From CAZTDD01 sp964612675 (lineage in GTDB: Bacteria; Hinthialibacterota; Hinthialibacteria; Hinthialibacterales; JAKPRU01), in assembly GCA_964612675.1 (NCBI GenBank), contig CAZTDD010000017.1, positions 9,041-73,040 on the forward strand: a stretch of DNA of 64,000 nucleotides, in the 5' to 3' direction. Below the pieces are notes generated by a model that did no database searches, was not told the DNA's origin, and was given only the letters and a program-made list of their open reading frames with translations. Both the position numbers and the translations under genes were made by a program. Of the stretch, positions 34,762 to 44,400 are shown one piece after another; within the stretch, counting starts at the first letter, position 1; each line of letters starts with the position of its first letter.

Positions 34762-35337
34762 ATGAGACCAAGAACCGGATTTACTCTGATCGAACTCCTG
34801 ATTGTGGTCGCGATCATCGGCATTCTTGCGGCCATCGCCGTCCCGAACTTTCTGAACGCCCAAATCCGCGCCAAACTCGCTAGAACGGAAGCGGACATGA
34901 AGGCGCTCGAAACCGCTATCGAATCCTACAAAATCGACACCAACAAATACGTTGGCAATTTCAAACTAGCACGGCTGAGCAGTCCGGTATCGTATATTGG
35001 CGTAATCCCCGAGGACCCTTTCGGGCCAATCGCGGAATCGGACTTTGGGTATGGGACGGTGCTGAACGCATACGGCAGTCCGATCAAGAAATACTACATT
35101 TATCACGGGCCTCCTACGTTGGATTTCAATGAACGGATGATCCGGCATAATATCCGCTGGGTACTTACCGGACTCGGTCCGGATCACGGCTGGTTCGACA
35201 GTTCCTCGGGTGGTGAGCCTTCTTACCCGCGCTACAGCGCGACGAACGGTCTGGTCAGCCGGGGAAACATCGAACGTGTCGGTCCCGGCAACATTCCGCA
35301 GAAAACCTATCGAGACAACTGGGACTCGAGCCAATAG
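34762..35337 (+). CDS. Type II/IV pseudopilin
   Basis: A 191-residue prepilin with leader MRPRTG^FTLIELLIVVAIIG. Mid-protein it has LSSPVSYIGVIPEDPFGP and later LTGLGPDHGWFDSSSGGEP, ending YSATNGLVSRGNIERVG. It is the most divergent of the six in its C-terminal half, with a Tyr-rich central loop (IKKYYIYHGPP). GGAGCTGAG precedes the ATG. Confidence 0.92.
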   Translation: MRPRTGFTLIELLIVVAIIGILAAIAVPNFLNAQIRAKLARTEADMKALETAIESYKIDTNKYVGNFKLARLSSPVSYIGVIPEDPFGPIAESDFGYGTVLNAYGSPIKKYYIYHGPPTLDFNERMIRHNIRWVLTGLGPDHGWFDSSSGGEPSYPRYSATNGLVSRGNIERVGPGNIPQKTYRDNWDSSQ

Positions 35338-35513
35338 GGTCAAAGCCGACATGAGTTCGAGCCTGTCGGTTGCAGATTCAGGTTGATCCCGCCTTTCGTA
35401 TGCGAGACGATAACGATGAAGATCGTGATTCGTTTCTTTGAAAGAAGGCGGAGCTTTTTCGGAAGCTTTATGTTACACTACCTATAATTTCCGGCCGGTT
35501 TCTGGTGAGAGTG

Positions 35514-37202
35514 ATGAATGGGAGAAGCCATAGTCGTGTGCAAATCAGCCTGATGGGCCTGACAGTGCTCGTTGCGATCTCGTTGTGCGGAGCGGGCCGG
35601 GTTCACGGGGCTGATTGGAAAAAACCGCTGGACTGGATCCCGGACCGTTTCAAACCGGCTGCGATGGGCGGTGGACCGTCCTGGGAGCCTGTGGTGATGT
35701 GGGACGAGCAGTTGGGTGAGAAACGTGGGCTTCGTGTGGCGCTGATGCCCGTGGTGGAGAATGAGCAGAATCTCCCCATCGACCGGCGGATGACGGTTGA
35801 TATGCAGACCTACATGCGTCAATTCTGTGCGGAGGTAATTACCGTTCTGGACGTGCAGGATCCCGAGTTACGGGACCGCTTGGACTCCGCGCTCAACCGA
35901 TGCATTAACCAATGGAAGCAGCGGGGACGAATCGATCCTCAAATCCTTGCTCCGATTTTGCCGGATATCGCGCTTGATGCGGTGTTTCTGTTCGAAAGGA
36001 ATGTGTACGAACAGGCATGGCGGGGGAATAGGAAACTGTTCCGTGTCGGCCTGGAGGGAGCGGCGTTCGCCGTCGACACGGGAGACATGATATTCGAGGC
36101 GGAGGCCCTGGAGAACTCCCCGTGGTCGGGGATGCAGAATACGATCTATCGGGTGGAACGCCTGGCGATTCGCTCGTTGCTGGATCAGTTCCATACCCGA
36201 TTGAAAGAAATCGCGGCCATCGTGGATCAGCAGCACCAGGCGCAGATCGAGGCCGCCGTTCGAGAGGAAGAAGAACGAAAGCGTAAACTGGCCGAAGCGA
36301 TCCGGCAGGAAGAAGCGGAACTCAAAGAATTGACCCAGAAGGCCGGTGCAGTTTTGATGTCGGCCACCCAACCGGCGGATCGGATTGCCGAAATTCGGGA
36401 TAAGCGTCAGGCGATTTTGAGCAGTCTGGAAGCGCCCGGGATGGAGCAACCCGAGGAACAGCTGGAACAGCGCCGTCAGATCGCCGCGGAACTGGAGACT
36501 CTGTTGGCACAACAACGGAAATATCAAGCCGAACAGGACCGGCTTGCCCGTCAACCTCCCCCGGACGAACCGGTGGAGGCCCCGGAGGATCTGCCCGGCT
36601 CGGAAGAACCGACGGCCGGAGATCTTCTGATCGATTTCTCGGGGATTCTTACGGCTACGCCTACCTGGACGCCGACGCCGCGCAGCTATGTGCCACCGGG
36701 AGCTTTCGAACTGCCTGGAAGGCGGCGCCCCACGCCGTTGCCGCCGCTCAGGCGTCCGACTCCGACGGCCACGCCGACACCGGATTATATCCCACGAGCC
36801 AAGCGCCTTATGCCGCTGGACGATTACGTTCCGCCCGAGGAAGCGGGATTGCCGGAAACTGCGACTTCCGGGATCCCTCTCTCGGCGACGGCGGGAATAC
36901 CTTCTCCGGCAACCGCCTCGATTCCGGAGACCGCCACGGCGGCCGTTCCATTTCCTGCAACCGGTTCGCTCATGGGAGCCACGGACGCGGTGACCGATGC
37001 CACCGGATCTCTTACGGAGCCCTCGGGCGCAGTGGCACCCGCGACGATTCCGTTCACTTCGCCTCCCAGCGAGCAACTCCTTGACGAAGTCGATAGACTG
37101 CGTCGCCGCAGCCAAGGAGCGGGACAGGAACCGGGATCATCTATGCAACTTGGTCCTTCCGGCGATCTCGGACTTCCCGAGATGCAGTCGATCCAACGCT
37201 GA
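35514..37202 (+). CDS. Exported coiled-coil protein with Pro/Thr/Ala-rich tail
   Basis: About 562 residues from the ATG at 35514 (GTG at 35505 also possible). Signal peptide ISLMGLTVLVAISLCGAGRVHG, a globular domain at 35-230 with GLRVALMPVVENEQNL and IALDAVFLFERNVYEQAW, a helical coiled coil at 230-350 (EEEERKRKLAEAIRQEEAEL), then a disordered region: PTPTATPTP near 425 and eight-residue steps such as IPLSATAG, IPSPATAS, IPETATAA, VPFPATGS. The globular part resembles no family I can name, though the fold of LPS-assembly or CsgG-like outer-membrane proteins is possible. It is followed after 82 bp by ribF. Confidence 0.7.
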   Translation: MNGRSHSRVQISLMGLTVLVAISLCGAGRVHGADWKKPLDWIPDRFKPAAMGGGPSWEPVVMWDEQLGEKRGLRVALMPVVENEQNLPIDRRMTVDMQTYMRQFCAEVITVLDVQDPELRDRLDSALNRCINQWKQRGRIDPQILAPILPDIALDAVFLFERNVYEQAWRGNRKLFRVGLEGAAFAVDTGDMIFEAEALENSPWSGMQNTIYRVERLAIRSLLDQFHTRLKEIAAIVDQQHQAQIEAAVREEEERKRKLAEAIRQEEAELKELTQKAGAVLMSATQPADRIAEIRDKRQAILSSLEAPGMEQPEEQLEQRRQIAAELETLLAQQRKYQAEQDRLARQPPPDEPVEAPEDLPGSEEPTAGDLLIDFSGILTATPTWTPTPRSYVPPGAFELPGRRRPTPLPPLRRPTPTATPTPDYIPRAKRLMPLDDYVPPEEAGLPETATSGIPLSATAGIPSPATASIPETATAAVPFPATGSLMGATDAVTDATGSLTEPSGAVAPATIPFTSPPSEQLLDEVDRLRRRSQGAGQEPGSSMQLGPSGDLGLPEMQSIQR

Positions 37203-37284
37203 CGCGACTGAACCGCCCCACCCTCGACGTTCGTTCGGAAGACAGTACCATGTTTCCTGAACGTCTCCTTGGTAACCTCCTCTT

Positions 37285-38238
37285 ATGATAGAACTTTCTG
37301 AACTCCAGGATATCGCCTGTACGGCAAACGACGGTGTGGTGGTTGCTCTCGGTGTTTTTGACGGCGTTCATCGGGCACACCAGGCGATTCTAGCTGAATG
37401 TGTGGAACGGGCGCGCAAAAACAACGGGACGGCGGCTGTTTTTACCTTCCGAAACCATCCTACAGAGGTTTTTGCACCAAAACACCCGGCTTTGCTGCTG
37501 ACCCCCCACCCGATCAAAAGGGCGATCCTGGCGGAGTCGGGAATCGATCTTCTCGTCGCTCCCGAGTTCGATCAAGCGCTCGCGGACATGGCTCCCGAAG
37601 CGTTTATTGAGGACATACTGGGCGGGCGGTTGTCTGCACGGGGTATTTGTGTAGGATTCAATTTCCGGTTTGGACGGCGGCGGCGAGGGGATGCGGCAAT
37701 GCTTTCTTCGTATGAGGGGAGGCTTTTCAAGAAGGTTACCGTCATGCCCCGCCACGAACTGGACGGCGTACCGATCAGCAGTACCCGCATTCGGGAAGAT
37801 ATTATCTGCGGCGATCTGACCGCCGCAGAAGCGATGCTGGGGCGTCCGCACCGCCTGGCGGGCCTTGTCGTTCATGGAGAAAAACGCGGCCGGATCCTCG
37901 GATTCCCAACGGCAAATTTGGAGATTTCGAATCAGCCCATGCCGCCGGTCGGTATCTACGGAGCCCGGGTCTGTTTCGAGCCGGACTTCAAAGAGGGTAT
38001 AGATAGCCTGATGTATATCGGCTCGGCCCCTACATTCCATCCGAATGGCTCGAACGCGCCGGTGCGCGTCGAAGTCTTTCTGATGAATTGGGAAGGAGAT
38101 TTGTACGGGCATGACCTGTATGTCGAGATTTTGTGCCATATACGAGACGATCGTGTTTTCGACGATCCGGCACAACTGGCGGCACAGATTGAGCAGGACC
38201 GCCAGTTTTTTGTAAACTGGTTAGCAGCGCATCGTTGA
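37285..38238 (+). CDS. ribF: Bifunctional riboflavin kinase/FAD synthetase
   Basis: A 317-residue cytoplasmic enzyme that makes FMN and then FAD. The N-terminal adenylyltransferase domain has VVALGVFDGVHRAHQAIL (the HxGH-like motif as HRAH), VFTFRNHPTEVF and ISSTRIRE; the C-terminal kinase domain has GEKRGRILGFPTANL, the TAN motif and VEVFLMNWEGDLYGHDLYVE. Both activities look intact. Length is normal for the family. Confidence 0.95.
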   Translation: MIELSELQDIACTANDGVVVALGVFDGVHRAHQAILAECVERARKNNGTAAVFTFRNHPTEVFAPKHPALLLTPHPIKRAILAESGIDLLVAPEFDQALADMAPEAFIEDILGGRLSARGICVGFNFRFGRRRRGDAAMLSSYEGRLFKKVTVMPRHELDGVPISSTRIREDIICGDLTAAEAMLGRPHRLAGLVVHGEKRGRILGFPTANLEISNQPMPPVGIYGARVCFEPDFKEGIDSLMYIGSAPTFHPNGSNAPVRVEVFLMNWEGDLYGHDLYVEILCHIRDDRVFDDPAQLAAQIEQDRQFFVNWLAAHR

Positions 38239-38246
38239 AACCAGTG

Positions 38247-38275
38247 TTGACCGATCTGTAAACTAGCCTGAAAAT
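38247..38275 (+). promoter_or_regulatory. Possible promoter of the 2652-residue protein gene
   Basis: TTGACC, 17 bp, GAAAAT just after ribF ends. Four of six bases match in the -10 and five in the -35. It would give a leader of about 200 bases before the ATG at 38485. Confidence 0.35.
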
Positions 38276-38484
38276 AGAAGTTCCCCCGGGCGCAACGTTG
38301 TCGGCTTCGCCCGTATGCCATATCTCAACCTTTGGCTGAATCACTAGGGCGGTTGTCAAAAGCAGGGGCGTTTTTGTGGAAGGTATCGGGTTCCGGAATC
38401 CTGTCTTCTGGAATCTTCCAAATCGCCCGCCAAAGTGGACTTTTGACGGCAATCCTAAGAAACATTTGATGGAGTCTATTTATT

Positions 38485-41400
38485 ATGGATCGTTTCATTT
38501 TGCCCATCCACTGCGTGGACCGGACCTCCCCCAAAACGCATATCGAGGTCGCTCGCCGAGAGCCCGGCGTCGAACTCAGCCGAACGCGTTGTCGGCTGCC
38601 GAGCCGCCTCGCCACTTTGGAGATTGAGAATGAGGAATCCGAAAGCGACGCGACGTTGCTCCCAAAAGTCATTCTCGAGGATGCAGCCCGTGAAGTTCTC
38701 CGGCGGGGAACCGCGAGGCGGCTGAACAAGCTGATCGAGAAGATCCCGAACGGAACCGTCGAGTTCTGCTGGCGGAAACAGCATGACGTGCTCGCCGATG
38801 TTCAACCCGGGCAGACTCCCACCATCAATGTCGCAGCCGACCTTTTCAGCGAAATCGGCCTCTCGCTAACGGAGCAGGACGATGAGGGACAACCCCGCGA
38901 TGAGGAGACTGTCCAAGGAGGACAACTGCTTGCCGGCGCGATCCTGGTTTTCGGAGTTTCCGTTGCGGCGGGAGATGGGCAGCGCGAATCGCTGCACCGG
39001 GTACTTGATTTCTACCTGTCTTTGGATGCCGACCGGCGCAGCGCCTTTCTCAATATACTTTCAAAGCGAGTTATCGATCGGGGCAACGTGTTCCGGATCT
39101 TCCTCCGCAGCGCGTCCAGCGCAGAGCTCGCCATGCAGATGGAGGGCGTGCGAAGCGGCCGCTTCGAGCATATCTCCTATGAAGATCTGACCGACCTGGG
39201 CAATGAACTTCTGGCGATATACCGTTCCATCCCAGCCTCCGCCGAGAAGATCGGCAAAAGCGCTTTCCAGAAAGTTGTCAAAGCGCTCAAACAAACCGGC
39301 GAAGAAGGCGAAGATACGGCCAAGACACTTGAACAACTTGGCCCCGAGAGACCGCGCGAGTTTTTGCGTCTTTGCCAGACAAATGTTCGAGAAATCGAGG
39401 GCGCTCTGAAATGGCGCGATCTGTGGGTGACCTGGGTGATCGGTCAGTCACGCTTCGATCTGCCGTACGATCACGAAAGAGTGCTCGGCATCCTCGAACA
39501 ACCCGAAGAGGATGTCGACCTTCATCGAGCCCTGATCAATGAAGCCGTTGTCAATACATTCGATCCGGAGGTCGAGGGCCACAATATACGGAGAATCGCC
39601 GATTGGTCGCTCGAGAATAACGTTCGTCTCGTGGGCGGCCGCCTGTCACGAGCATTCGGAAACCAGGCCCATCTCCTTTCGGTAAGCCGGTTGATTACGG
39701 AGAAAACCGATCTTCTCAGCGTTGCTGAATCGATCCACAGTCAATGCCGCTTGGTTCGCGATCTGGAGACTTTTTCGACTCGGCTTGTCAGTTTGATGGG
39801 ACGGCCGGGCGAGATTCCTTATGCGATGGCGGTCGGTGCGATCGATCATCTGGAGGAAGCGCTGATTAAGTATCAGTCCTCCTGTCTTGAGGCGATCATG
39901 CAGGAGCGGGAAGAGGCGGAACGCCGGCTGCTTCACGGAGGGATCGAGGAACGATCCGAGCGCGAAAGGGAGGACCTGTTCACCGATGTCAAGCACATCT
40001 TCGATTTGGTCGCCGACCTTCGCGACACCCTCTCCAAAGCGCAGCAACGGGATGCGGCCTACGTGATTCTTCTGCAGCGGATGCATCCCGCGGAAACGGT
40101 GAATCTGGCAAACGCGAACGCATTTCGCGAGGTCCACCCCGGAAAAGAAGAAGACCTGAAAGACCTGCCGCGCCGCGGTGGGCATAACACATACGCTTCC
40201 TCGGGTCCCGGGCGCATTGTTCTTCCCGACGGAGATATCGACGACTCTCACTGGATTATCAAGGTCCAGGATTGGATCGAGGCGATCCCGCTGTTCATTC
40301 ATGAGCGCGTAATCCGCAAGACAGTGGAAATCGGAGGCGAAGAACGCGTCGTCGAGTTGGTCGAGACGGAGGTCGATCAGGAGGCCATGGAGGCGTTCTT
40401 CCGGCTGCACGCCGAGTATTGGGCACGGAATATCGAAGAGGTCATGGATTCGGAGCATATCGCTTTGGCTCGCGATCTTTTGGCCCGCAAAGAGCCCAAG
40501 CTCCGCCGGGAAGCGGATCGTCTGTTGGAAGACGATCCCGCGCTGGGCGACGCGGAGGCCGTTCGGCAGGTGCTCAAATCGCGGCCTGGAATCGCGGAAC
40601 TGGTTGGTCCTGTGGCAGCCGTGGTCGCCGTGTCCGCCGGGGAATCGGTTGGAGAAATTAACCGCACCATCGAAGAAACCGGCCTTCTGCGCCGCGAGGT
40701 GCTGGACCGCGTGCTCATCGGTGGCGAGAACGGCCCGTCGCAAATCGGGCTCGTATTCAATGAGTCCGACTCCCCGGCCAAACTGGCCGAACGCTGTAGA
40801 GCCCTGTCAGAGGACGAGGAAAGCAGGCGCCTTGGGCTTCGCGGGATGGAACGCCTTCGTCCGGTCCCCACATTGCACATTCTCACAACGGAATCCGCCG
40901 GGATGACGGAGGGGTATGTGCAAACCTGGATTGAAGAAGAAATATCACTCAGCAACGCTGTTCGGGGAGAAGGGCTTCGGGAGGAAGTCAAGAAACGCCT
41001 GGATCGCTACCGGAACCGGATGATCCATATCGGCGAAAAAGTCATCCACGAATTCGGTATGGAAGTCGTAATCGATGAAGCCATGGCGGAGCAGCGGATC
41101 GACCGGAACCGCGCTATCCAAACCGTCGTGATGTCATTCAAACCCGTAGCCGATGAGTTCGCAAAACTTGCGGTTCTTCTGGACGAGGAACCGGACGGCG
41201 ATCCCGATGCGGAATCGGTTACCGATCCACCGTCGGTCGACAAACTGATCGAAAAACGCCGTGGTGAGCTCGAGGCGTTATGTGTACCTCGCGTGATTGC
41301 GAACAACGGTCGAGCGATTCAAGACAAAGTAGATGCGTTCATGCACGAAACACCGGGCATCGATCTGCCGACCGCTCAGCGCTCGGTGATCGACGCGGAC

Positions 41401-44400
41401 AAAGACTACGCGGAGGAATTGGAGAATCTCGTTCGCTTCCAGGCGCGTCAGGAGGTATTGGAATCGCTGGATGCGGAGAATCCCGAAAAAGGTATTCTCT
41501 CGCGTGTCGGAGGCTATTTGCGGCGGTACACAAGTCTTGGGCTTTCTACGGCACGCAAGGAAGTTCTCGCCGAACGGAATCTGCAACATCTCACGCTCGA
41601 TCCCCGGTACTACTACCAGGCTGTGGGCGGAAACAAACGATACAACCTGCTGTATACCCCGAGCCGGGTGAACCTTGGAGAGCGCGAGCGCGACTCTGTA
41701 GTGAAATGGCGCCAGTGGGTCGGCGGGGGCGATAAGGCTGCGGCTCGCGCCGGATTCGAGTTTTACAGTCTGGTCAATGAAGGCGGCGTTGAGGAACGTC
41801 CCGCCTTGGCACATGCCGAGATCCAGAAAACATCGGAGAACGCACTCTGTGTGACCCACTTCGCGGGCTCCAACGCCCTCGCACTTCTTATCATGGCGGT
41901 CACCGAAGGCGATGCAGAAGACATGGCCGACCAGATGAACCTGCGCGAGGATCGTTTGGTATTGCCCGCGGGCGAGGGATATGGAGGCTATTGCGTACCC
42001 AAGGACGGCCTTTTCCTCGCATTTGTGCTTTCACTGACGAACGAAGTCAAACTGCGCCAGATCGGCGTCCCGGATCATCTGCATGCGGGTGTCATGGAAC
42101 TGGCGAAGAAGACCCTTCTTCACAAAAACGATTTTGAGACGGAACTCGATTGGCAGCTCTGGGCTGCAGAGAAACTGCTCGAGTATGACGAGTTGAAGGA
42201 GTATTTCGAGATTCGGGATAACATCCTCATATTCCAGATCACCAAGATCGCGAAAGCCATCGATCGTCTCGGCCGGCCGTGGCCGGAAGTGGCGGACGGC
42301 GCGACTCTGGTGGCGAATCTCGCTGCCCGGTGGGGCGTCGAGAAGATGATTATCTGCGCAGAGCAAGTCAACCGGTTCATGGTGTTCTACAAAGCGTGGA
42401 TGATCTACGAATGTATCCGGGAAGCCCGCGAGCACAATCCGCATTGTCCGCTTGAGCAGGACGCTCGCGTTGCCCTGACGGCTGAATACAAGCCCGTTCA
42501 GGACGTCAGGTATTCGACGGGTTTGCGGCTGTTCGAGATTTTCGCGCGAACCGGCGAACACCTTACTTACAGTCTCGATGAAGAAGGACAGAATCTTGCC
42601 TACCTGATGTCTCACGGATTCGATCCCGACGATGAGAACCCCGTCGCGCAGCGTTTGCACGAGCAGCTGGCGACGTCGTTCGACCTGCGGCTCAGCGATC
42701 CGACGACGGTTGGCATGCTCAAGACGGCCTTTCCGGCTCACAAGCCCCCTGCGGATATTGTTATGACATCCGTCACAATGTCATCCACGCAGGATATGTT
42801 GTTCTACACAAGCGATACTCGCTTGGATTCGATCGCGGAGTCGGTGAAAACTCAGCTCATCGACGTGGGACTCACGGAGGAACAGATCACCGCGAATGCG
42901 AAGGTGTACGGCGGCAACCTGCGGGCGTGGGCCGGTGTAAAGAACCTGTCCGAGGAACGCCGCGAACAGTTGATCCGCGACGTCGGCGGAAGCATTCATG
43001 CGCTGGTTCTGAAATACAGAGGACCGGGACGGGATTACGAGAAAGACGTGCAGGGAATCGATGTCCTCAATACCGGCATCCCGTTCCCCGAGCTGCTCGA
43101 GCTCATCGACAACCCCCCGAAGCTGGTTGCGTTGATGCTTCATGGGAACCCCAACAGCTCCCTTGGCATTGCCGACGGTGGCGCAGGGAAGAAACGGCGC
43201 GCGCTGACCTATCGCGATGTCATGAGCTTCTTCGCGGCTTGTGAGAAATTCGATCGCTGTGGTGTATATCGTGCGATCGGACTGGGGGCGTCCAATGTCG
43301 AACGTCTTCGCAGCGAGATGCACGAGAAACGGGAACGAGCGGACCGACTCTACACACTCCTGGCGGACGTGGCGGAAGCAAGCGACAAAAAATCCCGCTC
43401 GGACGCGATCCAGAAAGCCGAAACCTTCTATGCCGATCTGCTCCGGCGCATTCAGGAGGAGGATGAAGCCTCCAAGGCGCTGCGCGAAGAGGAGCGCCTC
43501 AAGCGCTACGAGACGTGGCGCGAAGGCGACGCCTATGGCAGCCAGGCATTGGCGAAACTCTCAAGCGGTCTACCGCTTCACCATCTGGATATCGGGACGT
43601 GGCTGGCAGGAATCGGTGGCGTCTTTGTGGTCAACGGAGAGCTTAAGGAAGACGTCGATCAAATTCGCGAGACCTTCGAGAAAGCGGTCGACGCTGTCCG
43701 TCGGCACAACCGGCAGCAACCGGTTGAATTCAAAGAGTCGCGCTCTTCGCTCCTGGAACCGTTCACGGATCGTGAGATCGACTTTTTGATGGAGGCCCTG
43801 GTCCGATTCAAATATGTGCCGGAAACGCAACACTTCGAACAGCAGCAATTGGTCGAGTCTTCCAGTAAGGCGGTGGAAGTGGCTGCCTCGGAAGCCCTCG
43901 AACGTCGGCGGGCGCTTCAGCAACGAGCCATGAAAGCACAGGCGTTCTCGGCGCGCGAGCAGGGTTTCGAATCGGCATTCGATGAATCGCAGGGCGATAC
44001 ATTCGATGAGTATGCAGCAAAGGCTCATCAAGTGATGGATTCGCTCAAAGCCGACATTGAAGATGTACTTGCCAGCGATTCCGCCGAAAAGAATGCGGAA
44101 GCGTTGACCAATTTGAATCATCAATTCGGCGTCTTGATCGCAAGTACCCGTAATGCCTTAATCGCCCTTGCCGATGAGATTGTCCCCGCCCAGAACCGAC
44201 AGTTGAGAAAACGGATGGGTGACGATCTGGCGGTTATTTATTCGGGACGGGAGATGGTTCTAGAAGATTGGAAGCGGATTGCGGGCGGATACGAGAATAT
44301 CGGCGATTTGGCGCGGGTCGCTGAAGCCGCCGAGGGCGATAAAGCCAAGCTGGCGAAAATCGCGGAAGGAATCGAATTCTTCTATGTCACGTTCGGCCTG

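Noticed and set aside
35868..37115. A 415-codon minus-strand frame opposite the Pro/Thr-rich protein
   Set aside because: Arg/Gly-rich antisense of a G/C-rich coding region; no motif, and the plus strand has signal peptide and coiled coil.
39646..40743. A 365-codon minus-strand frame within the 2652-residue gene
   Set aside because: One of many antisense shadows in this long gene; the plus frame is continuous and has normal composition.
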